DNA of 18,660 nt, from the NCBI RefSeq assembly GCF_000284415.1, contig NC_017059.1, forward strand, positions 42,501 to 61,160, given 5' to 3'. The stretch's first letter is position 1. Every line of letters begins with the position of its first letter. The stretch is from Pararhodospirillum photometricum DSM 122 (GTDB lineage: Bacteria > Pseudomonadota > Alphaproteobacteria > Rhodospirillales > Rhodospirillaceae). Made by a program: the position numbers and the translations under genes. The notes under the pieces were generated by a model that worked only from the letters and a program-made list of their open reading frames with translations, was not told the DNA's origin and did not search any database. Shown in pieces: positions 1 to 8,645 of this stretch.

Positions 1-124
1 GACTTGGGGACCTTAGCTGGTGGTCTGGGTTGTTTCCCCTTTTGACCTAGGACGTTAGCACCCCTAAAGTCTGTCTGCCGGACTTAAAACTCTGCGGTAT
101 TCGGAGTTTGGTTAGGTTTGGTAA
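1..124 (-). rRNA. rrl: 23S rRNA internal fragment (domain II), reversed
   Basis: Read on the minus strand this is 23S rRNA from the part that includes AGCTAAGGTCCCCAAGTC, about E. coli positions 900-1010. The same stretch reappears on the plus strand at the start of the 9511-10381 fragment. It ends at a breakpoint at 124/125, where plus-strand 16S sequence begins without any spacer, so this cannot be a functional gene arrangement. The fragment runs off the left edge of the window. Confidence 0.9.
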
Positions 125-400
<276 letters not shown>

Positions 401-467
401 AAGGACGATCTGGAGCAATCCCGATCTTCACTTGATCATGACTAAATCCGGTCTTGGTTTTTCTGGG

Positions 468-489
468 GCCGTCCTCCCATCTCTTTCGG
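468..489 (+). other. 16S processing stalk, 3' (trailer) side
   Basis: This stretch (GCCGTCCTCCCATCTCTTTC and two more bases) is nearly the reverse complement of 3680-3700, upstream of the 16S 5' end. Together they would form the long stem flanking pre-16S that RNase III cuts. The other spacer copies have it at 9039-9060 (reversed) and 12463-12484. RNase III cleavage is family knowledge; the complementarity is visible. Confidence 0.8.
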
Positions 490-515
490 CGTTTATGTCT
501 TTTGGGCAAGGCTTT

Positions 516-592
<77 letters not shown>

Positions 593-593
593 A

Positions 594-650
594 AAGCAAG
601 GGGTCTGGGGAAGCAAGCTTCCCCAGCCTTAATCTAGGCCGCAAGGCCTT
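594..650 (+). repeat. Palindromic element in rrn spacer, copy 1
   Basis: GGGGTCTGGGGAAGC is followed by its inverse GCTTCCCCAG; the 10-bp arms at 605-614 and 617-626 are perfect. A second small hairpin, AGGCC-GCAA-GGCCT, follows. The other spacers have it at 8902-8923 (reversed) and 12600-12621. A close relative, GGGGTCTGGGAGG with its inverse, lies just after motB at 18231-18274, so this looks like a dispersed intergenic palindrome and not something specific to rRNA. Confidence 0.7.
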
Positions 651-708
651 GTCCCAACTAAAAGACAACGCCAAGAGATCAGAAACGCCCTTCGGGCGTC
701 GCGTTTTC

Positions 709-721
709 TGCTATTTGACAT
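709..721 (+). promoter_or_regulatory. boxA-like antitermination site in spacer, copy 1
   Basis: TGCTATTTGACAT resembles the alphaproteobacterial boxA, a NusB/NusE loading site in rrn leaders and spacers. A near-identical TGCTGTTTGACAT lies in the 16S leader at 3649-3661. Its place ahead of 23S and its repetition in every spacer support antitermination over promoter function. Confidence 0.65.
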
Positions 722-833
722 TGTAAAGAGGGTTTTGATGTCGTTCCGAACAGGGAACTGTTCGGAGCAATGGGAATTATGTACAAGCGCTGAGTATCTG
801 CGCGTTTGGGGTCGGGTTGACCCCTGCGCGTTT

Positions 834-1631
834 TATCAAGCAAGAGAAGGGCATCTGGTGGATGCCTAGGCGTCAAGAGGCGATGAAGGACGTGGCACTC
901 TGCGATAAGCCATGGGGAGCCGAGAGCAGGCTTTGATCCGTGGATTTCCGAATGGGGCAACCCACCCCTTTGGGGTATCCATTTCTGAATTCATAGGAAA
1001 TGGAGGCGAACCCGGTGAACTGAAACATCTCAGTAACCGGAGGAAAGGACATCAACCGAGACTCCGTTAGTAGTGGCGAGCGAACGCGGACTAGCCCAGT
1101 GACTTGAAGTTTCTAACCAGAACGGCATGGAAAGGCCGGCCACAGCGGGTGACAGCCCCGTATGGGTGTTGAAGCTTTAAGTCCTTGAGTAGGGCGGGGC
1201 ACGTGAAACCCTGTCTGAACATGGGGGGACCACCCTCCAAGGCTAAGTACTCCTTGACGACCGATAGTGAACCAGTACCGTGAGGGAAAGGTGAAAAGCA
1301 CCCCGATGAGGGGAGTGAAACAGTTCCTGAAACCGGATGCCTACAAGCAGTCGGAGCTCCTTCGGGGGTGACGGCGTACCTTTTGTATAATGGGTCAGCG
1401 ACTTAATCTGGCGAGCAAGCTTAAGCCGATAGGTGGAGGCGCAGCGAAAGCGAGTCTTAAGAGGGCGTCGAGTTCGTCGGATTAGACCCGAAACCGGGTG
1501 ATCTAGCCATGGGCAGGTTGAAGGTGGAGTAACACCCACTGGAGGACCGAACCCACGTCTGTTGAAAAAGACGGGGATGACCTGTGGCTAGGGGTGAAAG
1601 GCCAATCAAACTCGGAAATAGCTGGTTCTCC
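834..1631 (+). rRNA. rrl: 23S rRNA 5' fragment, copy 1
   Basis: The 23S 5' end (ATCAAGCAAGAGAAGGGCAT) and the following ~800 bases are recognisable up to GGTGAAAGGCCAATCAAACT and GCTGGTTCTCC, about E. coli 1-830. At 1631 the gene stops and the same sequence returns reversed from 1665, forming a fold-back. It is truncated to about a quarter of a normal 23S gene. Confidence 0.95.
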
Positions 1632-2335
1632 CATCATCCGACGCGCTACCTAAATAGCTTTCGCGGAGAACCAGCTATTTCCGAGTTTGATTGGCCTTTC
1701 ACCCCTAGCCACAGGTCATCCCCGTCTTTTTCAACAGACGTGGGTTCGGTCCTCCAGTGGGTGTTACTCCACCTTCAACCTGCCCATGGCTAGATCACCC
1801 GGTTTCGGGTCTAATCCGACGAACTCGACGCCCTCTTAAGACTCGCTTTCGCTGCGCCTCCACCTATCGGCTTAAGCTTGCTCGCCAGATTAAGTCGCTG
1901 ACCCATTATACAAAAGGTACGCCGTCACCCCCGAAGGAGCTCCGACTGCTTGTAGGCATCCGGTTTCAGGAACTGTTTCACTCCCCTCATCGGGGTGCTT
2001 TTCACCTTTCCCTCACGGTACTGGTTCACTATCGGTCGTCAAGGAGTACTTAGCCTTGGAGGGTGGTCCCCCCATGTTCAGACAGGGTTTCACGTGCCCC
2101 GCCCTACTCAAGGACTTAAAGCTGCAACACCCATACGGGGCTGTCACCCGCTGTGGCCGGCCTTTCCATGCCGTTCTGGTTAGAAACTTCAAGTCACTGG
2201 GCTAGTCCGCGTTCGCTCGCCACTACTAACGGAGTCTCGGTTGATGTCCTTTCCTCCGGTTACTGAGATGTTTCAGTTCACCGGGTTCGCCTCCATTTCC
2301 TATGAATTCAGAAATGGATACCCCAAAGGGGTGGG
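961..2335. repeat. 671-bp inverted repeat of 23S sequence
   Basis: Arms 961-1631 and 1665-2335 are reverse complements around a 33-base centre (coordinate sum 3296 throughout). Both arms are 23S 5' sequence. Such a palindrome is unlikely to be stable in a chromosome and is typical of a scaffolding or chimeric-template artefact. Confidence 0.9.
1632..2335 (-). rRNA. rrl: 23S rRNA 5' fragment, reversed fold-back copy
   Basis: This is the minus-strand counterpart of 961-1631, plus about 33 bases that continue 23S further 3' (1632-1664). It matches the plus copy almost base for base; I saw one substitution, 1172 against 2124. It ends at 2335 within the word CCACCCCTTTGGGGTATCC, where coding sequence begins with no spacer. 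Protein-like open frames on either strand here are antisense rRNA, not genes. Confidence 0.95.
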
Positions 2336-2336
2336 C

Positions 2337-2621
2337 GCTATCATTGCTGTCCCTGACCTGCAAGGAGTTGCAAAGCAGGTTTCTGAAGACAATGTTGAAG
2401 AACCTCTCTATATATCACCAGTAGGTCCGATTGGAGCTTTGGATATTATTTTTGGACACGGTGCCGCGATTTCAGCTGGAAATATATTTATGGCTCATCG
2501 AACAGGTTTTTCCCCTAGAATATTAGGAAAAGCCTTGATGGCCGCTGGTTTTGAACCAGTTATCATCAGAAGATTAGAAAATTTCGAGCTTGTCGCGCAC
2601 GCCCATTCCCCCTCTCTCTGA
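2337..2621 (+). pseudogene. SAM-dependent methyltransferase-like protein, C-terminal fragment
   Basis: The open frame encodes about 94 residues starting AIIAVPDLQGVAKQVSED and containing GHGAAISAGNIFMAHRTGF and LMAAGFEPVIIRR. This resembles the C-terminal half of small type-11-like methyltransferases often found in glycan clusters; that is from memory, with no search. The N-terminal half, with the SAM-binding glycine motif, is missing because reversed 23S rRNA joins at 2335/2336. The last residues (VAHAHSPSL) look off-family, so the true stop may be shifted by a nearby indel. A glycosyltransferase begins 18 bases downstream, consistent with one operon. Confidence 0.6.
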
Positions 2622-2639
2622 CACCGACACCTCCTCCCT

Positions 2640-3388
2640 ATGAACTATTTGTTTGTTCACCAGCATTTCCCAGGCCAGTATCAGCATATGGCTATATACT
2701 TGGCCCGCCAGCCGGGAAACCGGGTCGTTTTTTTGTCTCACGACAATATAAACCACCTTGAAGGGGTAGAGCGGGTCACGTATGAACCGTTTCGCCGGCC
2801 TAATCCCCAGATTCATCATTATCTGCATGATATTGAAGGGGGAGTGATCTATGGCCAGGGCGCCTATATGGCCGCCCTAGGTCTTAAGAACAGAGGATTT
2901 CATCCCGATATCATCATTGGTCACAATGGGTGGGGGGAGACTCTTTTCCTCAAAGACGTGTGGCCAGATAGTCCTCTTCTTTCATATTTTGAGTTTTTTA
3001 TAGAGCTCGTGGCGCAGATCTCGATTTTGATCCCTCCTCTCCCTTGACACAAGACGACGCGCCGCGTGTGCGGATCAAAAATGCCACGAATTTGCTCGGT
3101 CTTGAGGTTGCCGACTGGGGACAGGTGCCGACCCAATGGCAATGGTCACTGTACCCGGAGTATGCTAGAAATAAGATCAGCATTATTCACGAAGGGATCG
3201 ACACCCAACAGGCTCGTCCGGACCCTTGGCTTGGCTCCAACTTGGGCAAGCAGGGGCCTTGCGCCTGACAGCACGTGATGAAGTGATCACCTATGTTGCA
3301 CGAAACTTGGAACCTTATCGGGGATTCCATGTTTTATGCGCGCTCTTCCAGAGATCCTCCGCCGACGTCCCAAAGCATATGTTCTTTT
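2640..3388 (+). pseudogene. Family-4 glycosyltransferase, N-terminal part with three frame breaks
   Basis: The start MNYLFVHQHFPGQYQHMA is typical of a GT4 GT-B-fold enzyme that transfers sugar from a nucleotide donor during surface-glycan synthesis. The reading continues through three frames: to SYFEFF (~3000), then TQDDAPRVRIKNATNLLGLE to about 3255, then TARDEVITYVARNLEPYRGF to about 3330, then MRALPEILRRRPKAYV. Each switch is restored by adding one base: a T in the T6 run at 2993-2998, a G or C near GGGGCC at 3254-3259, and a T in TTTT near 3333. This pattern suggests sequencing undercalls in an otherwise intact gene. The C-terminal domain with the EX7E motif is absent; near 3388 the sequence becomes rRNA leader. 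I see no clear ribosome-binding site, so the start is taken from the family-like N-terminus. Confidence 0.75.
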
Positions 3389-3428
3389 CCTTTTGGAAAC
3401 AACAGCTAAACGGATCCGGGAAAAGGCC

Positions 3429-3457
3429 TTGACGCTGGAACGGGCGGGGAGTAGTTT
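3429..3457 (+). promoter_or_regulatory. Candidate rrn promoter, upstream
   Basis: TTGACG and TAGTTT are separated by 17 bases, about 390 bases before 16S. The -35 is close to consensus and the -10 is weak. Position and spacing fit a tandem rrn promoter. Confidence 0.4.
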
Positions 3458-3530
3458 CCTTGCCTTCCGGGTTGACCGCCCGGGTCGCTTCGTTGGCTTC
3501 AGCCGGTGTGGCAGTCCTGAAAAAAAGCGG

Positions 3531-3558
3531 TTGACACGGTGGGGCGGTGCTAGTAAAA
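3531..3558 (+). promoter_or_regulatory. Candidate rrn promoter, downstream
   Basis: A perfect TTGACA is followed after a 16-base GC-rich spacer by GTAAAA, about 290 bases before 16S. An alternative -10, TAGTAA at 3551, would leave a 14-base spacer, which is too short. This is the best -35 in the leader. Confidence 0.5.
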
Positions 3559-3648
3559 ACCGCCGCCTTGGTGACGACGAACGAAGCATCGGACGATGTG
3601 ACGGTAGTCGAAACTAAGTGGTTAGTCAATATTGCCGGTTCGCCGGTC

Positions 3649-3661
3649 TGCTGTTTGACAT
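3649..3661 (+). promoter_or_regulatory. boxA-like antitermination site in 16S leader
   Basis: TGCTGTTTGACAT differs by one base from the TGCTATTTGACAT found ahead of 23S in all three spacers. Placement after the promoters and before the 16S processing stem fits the leader boxA of rrn operons. The TTGACA inside it should not be taken as a -35. Confidence 0.65.
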
Positions 3662-3679
3662 TGTAAAAGAAAACGCGAT

Positions 3680-3700
3680 CGAAAGAGATGGGCGGGCGGC
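3680..3700 (+). other. 16S processing stalk, 5' (leader) side
   Basis: CGAAAGAGATGGGCGGGCGG plus one base pairs with the trailer sequence found after each 16S 3' end (for example 468-489), with only a few mismatches or G-U pairs. This is the expected substrate stem for RNase III release of pre-16S. It shows that the separated 16S halves in this window derive from the same kind of operon. Confidence 0.8.
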
Positions 3701-3845
3701 TCTCGGGGGACCGGGGCTGTCGGAAGAGAGATCTTCCTCAACCGCTCATCTTGAGTAAGACGAAAAGAATATCGACTCGTTCGATACCTTTGAAGTTCTT
3801 ATGGCCAAGTATAAGTGATTGAGAAAAGGCTCGGCTTTCGAGGTT

Positions 3846-4532
<687 letters not shown>

Positions 4533-4957
4533 CCAGATCTCTATGGGCTTGCCTGCCGCTTCATGGGCCGCGATCTTGTCCAGGCGGGCGGGGAAGTTTT
4601 TTTGAATGTCTCCGGTGCCTCGGCGTCCTGGGCATGATGGCGAGGGCGTGCTGATAACTTGCGGAATCCCATGGCACGCAGCTCCCGGCTGAGCGTCTGT
4701 TTGCTGATCGACACGCGGAATTCCTCACACAGTCCTTGCGCCAAATCGACCAACCGCCAGCGGACGATGCCATGGATGGCCGGGACTGGACCTGCTTCCA
4801 CCCTCTCGGCCAAGGCTTGGCGTTGGGCTTCGTTGAGGATGGAGGGATTGCAAGGGGCCTTGGTCATTGATGGCCCAACCCAGTCCCGCAAAGTCTGCAA
4901 TCCCATGGCTTCGAGCCGAGTTGCAACCGCCATAGCAAATCTTCCTCCGTTTGCCAA
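4533..4957 (-). mobile_element. IS630-family transposase remnant
   Basis: Read on the minus strand this encodes an IS630-type N-terminal region: LQTLRDWV, then NEAQRQALAERVEAGP, VRWRLVDLAQ, and SISKQTLSRELRAMGFRKLS. The frame ends at a stop at 4541-4543, but shifting -1 at the A7 run (plus-strand T7 near 4598-4604) gives KNFPARLDKIAAHEA and KPIEIW, the start of the catalytic part. The element is then cut at 4533 by the 16S junction, so the DDE catalytic residues are missing. From memory of the family, the LRDWV-to-NPSILNE stretch is several residues short. The start shown (TTG at 4955-4957) is uncertain, and I could not identify terminal repeats. Confidence 0.7.
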
Positions 4958-5100
4958 GTGAATCAGATTAGCGCCCTTTCAGGAAACCCTCTGTGAGTTT
5001 CCCTTACAAAAACGTGGTGTAAATTCTACTTGACAGAAAAATATATCTAATATATTCTAGTTTATCATGTCAAAAAATTAATTGCCAACAGGAGTTATCT
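4958..5100 (+). promoter_or_regulatory. Upstream region of the amino-sugar operon, with promoter
   Basis: The region turns AT-rich toward the gene. TTGACA at 5030-5035 is followed after 17 bases by TATTCT at 5053-5058, a plausible sigma-70 promoter. A ribosome-binding site AGGAG at 5090-5094 lies six bases before the GTG at 5101 and decides the start. The promoter lies just outside the IS630 remnant. Confidence 0.55.
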
Positions 5101-6234
5101 GTGCAGCAAAATAATATTCAGCTTTTTGTTCCCAGTTTTCGGGTTCAAGAATGCCTTGATGAAATCCAAGTTTGCTTTGAAAAAGGCTGGACAGGTCTTG
5201 GATTTAAGACTGTAGAATTTGAAGAAGCTTGGAATAAGTATACCGGTCACAACCATTCTCATTTCCTGTCATCTGCCACAGCAGGGCTTCATCTATCTAT
5301 AAAAATTTTCAAAGAAGTTTATGGGTGGGAAGATGGGGATGAAGTTATCTCTACTCCCATTACATTTGTTTCAACCAATCATGCTATTCGCTATGAGCGT
5401 CTTAAACCTGTTTTTTGTGACATTGACCAATATTTTTGTATAGACCCTAATAAACTCGAAGAAAAAATTACCAATAAAACTCGCGCTGTAATTTTTGTTG
5501 GTCTTGGTGGTTCCACAGGTCAACTTGAAGAAGTTATCGCTATATGCAAACGACGGAATATCAAGCTGATCCTTGACGCAGCGCATATGGCAGGTACTCG
5601 ACTTAATGGAAAGGCACCAGGTAATCTTGCTGATGTAACGGTTTATTCTTTCCAAGCCGTCAAAAATCTACCGACAGCGGATTCTGGCATGATCTGCTTT
5701 AAAGATCCGGCTCTTGATGTGATCGTCCGCCAGCAAGCGTGGCTGGGTATTGATAAAGATACTTTTTCGCGATCAAGCGAGGGCGGCGCTTACAAATGGT
5801 TGTATTCGGTGCCCTACCTTGGCTATAAGTATCATGGTAACTCGATTATGGCTGCCATAGGCCTTGTTCAGCTTCGCTATCTCGATCAGGACAATGCCTA
5901 TCGTCGCCAAATTGCCTATTGGTATGATAAAGCATTTGAAAATAATCCTCGTATCTCACGTATACCGATGCCCGTCGGCTGCGATTCTTCTCGTCATCTT
6001 TATCAGATACTTATTGATAATCGAGACGAAATGATGTTGGCTTTAAATAGCCAAGGGATCTATCCAGGTGTTCATTACCGAGACAACACAGAATACGAGA
6101 TGTATGCTGATTGTGGCGATTGTCCTCACGCCGCCGAAGTTTCTCGGCATGTTATTTCTCTCCCAATGCATTTGAGGCTTGATTATGCCGACGTTCAACG
6201 GGTTGTAGAAGCAGTTACACGTGCCGTGAAATAA
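5101..6234 (+). CDS. DegT/DnrJ/EryC1/StrS aminotransferase (sugar aminotransferase)
   Basis: A 377-residue PLP enzyme of the family that transaminates keto groups on nucleotide-linked deoxysugars, usually from glutamate, in the cytoplasm. Landmarks: SSATAGLHLSI (57-67) for phosphate binding, ITFVSTNHAI (87-96), LILDAAHMAGT (157-166) with the pyridine-binding Asp159, and YSFQAVKNLP (182-191) with the likely Schiff-base Lys188. YHGNSIMAAIGLVQL (244-258) and HLYQILI (299-305) are typical C-terminal words. The length is normal and the gene intact. The GTG start is chosen for the AGGAG six bases upstream. An acetyltransferase follows after 40 bases, a pairing seen in amino-sugar pathways (PseC/PseH or perosamine-like). 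The exact sugar cannot be assigned. Codon use is more AT-rich than the motAB half. Confidence 0.9.
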   Translation: MQQNNIQLFVPSFRVQECLDEIQVCFEKGWTGLGFKTVEFEEAWNKYTGHNHSHFLSSATAGLHLSIKIFKEVYGWEDGDEVISTPITFVSTNHAIRYERLKPVFCDIDQYFCIDPNKLEEKITNKTRAVIFVGLGGSTGQLEEVIAICKRRNIKLILDAAHMAGTRLNGKAPGNLADVTVYSFQAVKNLPTADSGMICFKDPALDVIVRQQAWLGIDKDTFSRSSEGGAYKWLYSVPYLGYKYHGNSIMAAIGLVQLRYLDQDNAYRRQIAYWYDKAFENNPRISRIPMPVGCDSSRHLYQILIDNRDEMMLALNSQGIYPGVHYRDNTEYEMYADCGDCPHAAEVSRHVISLPMHLRLDYADVQRVVEAVTRAVK

Positions 6235-6274
6235 AGTCACAAAAAAATTAACCCAGTTTACTAGGGAATTATAC

Positions 6275-6856
6275 ATGCTTAGATCGAATCGTTTACTTTT
6301 GAGGGCTATCGAAGAGTCAGATCTGCCCATTATTTCTTTTTGGCGTAGCCAACCAGAAGTCTATGAATACTTCTACGAATATCTTCCAATTTCAGTTAGA
6401 CAGCAAAAAAACTGGTACGAAAAGCAGCTCCAAGATTCAAGTGAGATAAATTTTGTTGTTGCAGACATCAAGACTGGAAAAGCTATTGGAACCGTTAGTA
6501 TCTATCATATAGACAGGCGAAGCCGGAAGGCTGAATGGGGACGACTCATTATTGGAGATCCTTCCGCTCGTTCAGGGGGGAAAGGGGCTGAAATAGAAGC
6601 TCTTGTTCTTCAATACTCGTTTGAGCATCTCAATTTAAATAAGCTTTACTGTGAAGTTCTTTTACAGAACGAGAAGGTGGTGTCTTTGCATAAAAAATTC
6701 GGCTTTCACCATGAGGGCGTGCTGCGGCAACATGCCTTTAAGGCTGGAAAATACGAGGATGTCGTTATGCTGTCTATGCTCGCTGAAGAGTATTTCTTTA
6801 ATAAAGATAAAGGAAAATTAGCTGAAATATTTACTCGGATGAATGGCAATATATAA
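6275..6856 (+). CDS. GNAT-family N-acetyltransferase, PseH/RimJ-like
   Basis: A 193-residue GNAT enzyme that likely moves acetyl from acetyl-CoA to the amino group made by the preceding aminotransferase. The start MLRSNRLLLRAIEESDL is typical of the RimJ/RimL/PseH branch. RSGGKGAEIEAL (99-110) fits the acetyl-CoA pyrophosphate loop, and LNKLYCEVLLQNEKVVSLHK (121-140) plus KFGFHHEGVLRQ (141-152) match the C-terminal motifs of sugar N-acetyltransferases. AGGGA lies about eight bases before the ATG. The spacing to the upstream gene is 40 bases with no terminator, so co-transcription is likely. A protein-N-terminal acetyltransferase is possible but the context favours a sugar substrate. The last few codons fall inside the start of the inverted-repeat arm. 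Confidence 0.85.
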   Translation: MLRSNRLLLRAIEESDLPIISFWRSQPEVYEYFYEYLPISVRQQKNWYEKQLQDSSEINFVVADIKTGKAIGTVSIYHIDRRSRKAEWGRLIIGDPSARSGGKGAEIEALVLQYSFEHLNLNKLYCEVLLQNEKVVSLHKKFGFHHEGVLRQHAFKAGKYEDVVMLSMLAEEYFFNKDKGKLAEIFTRMNGNI

Positions 6857-6967
6857 TATCAAATCACTTCTAAGCTTTAATTAGTGATGAGGATTTTATG
6901 CAAATAAAAACCTAACAAGAATACATAAAAATTGCTTAGATTTTCAGCTTTTCCACGGAGATATTAA

Positions 6968-7303
6968 ATGAAAGTCAAAGATATTATTTCTAATAGCCAA
7001 TGGTTTCCTCCTCGCAATTTTACAGGGGATACTATTCCTATTACAGTGATGATTCCTAATTACAACCGAGGATCCTCTGGATTATTTGAGGCTGCTATTC
7101 TTTCGATACTTTCGCAAACATTTAAAGAGTTTAACCTGATCCTCATTGAGGATGGATCAGACGACAACAGCATGGAAATAGTACGTAAATATATGGCTCT
7201 CGATGAGAGAGTTGGCTGTATTTACCATCCTCTTAATGTCGGTATTCCTGCGATTTCTGTTTATGAAGCGTACATCAAGACTAAAAGTGAATACATTTGC
7301 TTG
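6968..7303 (+). pseudogene. Family-2 glycosyltransferase, 5' stub (operon orientation)
   Basis: Encodes the first 112 residues (MKVKDIISNSQWFPPRNF, then ITVMIPNYNRG and LILIEDGSDDNS, typical GT2 nucleotide-sugar binding words). A GGAG precedes the ATG. It follows the acetyltransferase on the same strand after 111 bases, so this is probably the true position of the gene. At 7304 the sequence flips to the minus strand of the same gene's 3' part; the open frame to 7462 is chimeric. Joining 6968-7303 to the reverse complement of 7304-8181 rebuilds about 405 residues. Confidence 0.8.
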
Positions 7304-8517
7304 GCCCAAAGAGCAAAATGGTTATCATCTGTAAACCAGTACAGAGGGACTTTTATGCGTTTTCCAAATTCGATCCAATCGGCATATCCTTTGAGACCGC
7401 GTGTGAAAATAACCGCAGTCGCTCCAACCATTTCTTCTGGTCTGCCCTTCCATGAAGCATAATCAATGACACGCACTCTTTGCGATATTTTCGCGGGCAA
7501 ATAGTCAAAATAGAGGCTGCGAGACGGACCGTGGTCTGCTGTTACGACTAAAATTTGTCCATCACTGGGAATATCCGAGTTTATTTCAAGAGAAATTTCC
7601 GATGACTTTACGTAATCGTGCCACCAAAATTTGCTTTTGAAAGAACTACCTATTTCCTTGATAATAGACTGGCTAGTTTTGCTCATATCCTCGGGGATAT
7701 AAGTTATATCATAATCTCCAAATAATTCGAGGCGAAGAAGTTCATTTCGGGGGCGGCGCATCCATTCTTCACACAACCACAGGCTCATGTGATGAACAGA
7801 TCCAAGAGAATCTTTCAGGCGAGGGCCTTTCTCTAGGCAAACGCTGACATCAACTGGCTTAATTTCATAATGCTCGGCACAACGACGCCAATAATCCCAG
7901 TCATTCAATCGGGTAATGCTAATGTGCGGGTCAAAAAATCCTATTTTATCTATAACAGAACGATTTAGGATAACCGCAGGGTTAGGAATGAAATTATGGC
8001 TAATAAGCATGGTCTGAGGGGTTGGGGCAGAGCCAAATTTATGATGCTGAATCAAAACCCCTGGACGACGTCCTCTCTCTTGAAATTCAACATGACCATA
8101 GACGATTTTTCCTAGCTCAGACTGAGCTGCATTATAGAGATCCTCTAGCGCATTGGGATAGAAATCATTGTCATTAAAACACAAGCAAATGTATTCACTT
8201 TTAGTCTTGATGTACGCTTCATAAACAGAAATCGCAGGAATACCGACATTAAGAGGATGGTAAATACAGCCAACTCTCTCATCGAGAGCCATATATTTAC
8301 GTACTATTTCCATGCTGTTGTCGTCTGATCCATCCTCAATGAGGATCAGGTTAAACTCTTTAAATGTTTGCGAAAGTATCGAAAGAATAGCAGCCTCAAA
8401 TAATCCAGAGGATCCTCGGTTGTAATTAGGAATCATCACTGTAATAGGAATAGTATCCCCTGTAAAATTGCGAGGAGGAAACCATTGGCTATTAGAAATA
8501 ATATCTTTGACTTTCAT
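7304..8517 (-). pseudogene. Family-2 glycosyltransferase with C-terminal Rossmann-like domain, inverted and 3'-truncated
   Basis: About 405 residues. The N-terminal GT2 (GT-A) domain has PNYNRG (30-35), EDGSDDNS (61-68), a DXD-like NDND (115-118) and LNDWDYWRRCAE further on, where GT2 enzymes carry the acidic acceptor-side motif. After about residue 320 a second part reads ILVVTADHGPSRSLYFDYLP and AVIFTRGLKGYADWIEFGK, a Rossmann-like segment suggesting a two-domain glycosyltransferase. The real sequence stops at WFTDDNHFALWA; the last 13 residues and stop at 7261 come from the fold-back. It would act in the cytoplasm on a lipid- or protein-linked glycan. Orientation is probably an artefact (see the stub at 6968). 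No frameshifts here, unlike the other glycosyltransferase fragments. Confidence 0.8.
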
Positions 8518-8645
8518 TTAATATCTCCGTGGAAAAGCTGAAAATCTAAGCAATTTTTATGTATTCTTGTTAGGTTTTTATTTGCATAAAATCCTCATCA
8601 CTAATTAAAGCTTAGAAGTGATTTGATATTATATATTGCCATTCA

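Larger units (their letters stand above)
3389..3845 (+). promoter_or_regulatory. rrn operon leader upstream of 16S
   Basis: About 450 bases without a gene. It holds two candidate promoters: TTGACG at 3429-3434 with TAGTTT 17 bases on (3452-3457), and TTGACA at 3531-3536 with GTAAAA 16 bases on (3553-3558). Further down are a boxA-like motif and the 5' side of the 16S processing stalk. Its left edge is a chimeric join to glycosyltransferase coding sequence, so upstream promoter elements may be lost. Confidence 0.7.
6840..8645. repeat. 464-bp inverted repeat in glycosyltransferase region
   Basis: Arms 6840-7303 and 8182-8645 are reverse complements (coordinate sum 15485) around an 878-base unique centre. 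The arms hold the end of the acetyltransferase, the 111-base gap and the first 112 codons of the glycosyltransferase. The left side continues naturally from the operon; the right side ends at reversed 23S. This is a fold-back join at 7303/7304. Confidence 0.9.

Noticed and set aside
594..650. CRISPR-like or mobile repeat in the spacer
   Set aside because: There is only one palindrome per spacer, with no regular array or cas genes; it fits a single intergenic palindrome.
3655..3660. TTGACA at 3655 (and at 715, 12713) as a -35 promoter box
   Set aside because: It lies inside the conserved boxA-like word found before both 16S and 23S, and no good -10 follows at 16-18 bases.
6840..8645. Invertible phase-variation cassette in the glycosyltransferase gene
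   Set aside because: No recombinase or short recombination sites are seen, the arms are hundreds of bases of coding sequence, and similar fold-backs occur at unrelated rRNA sites in the same window.
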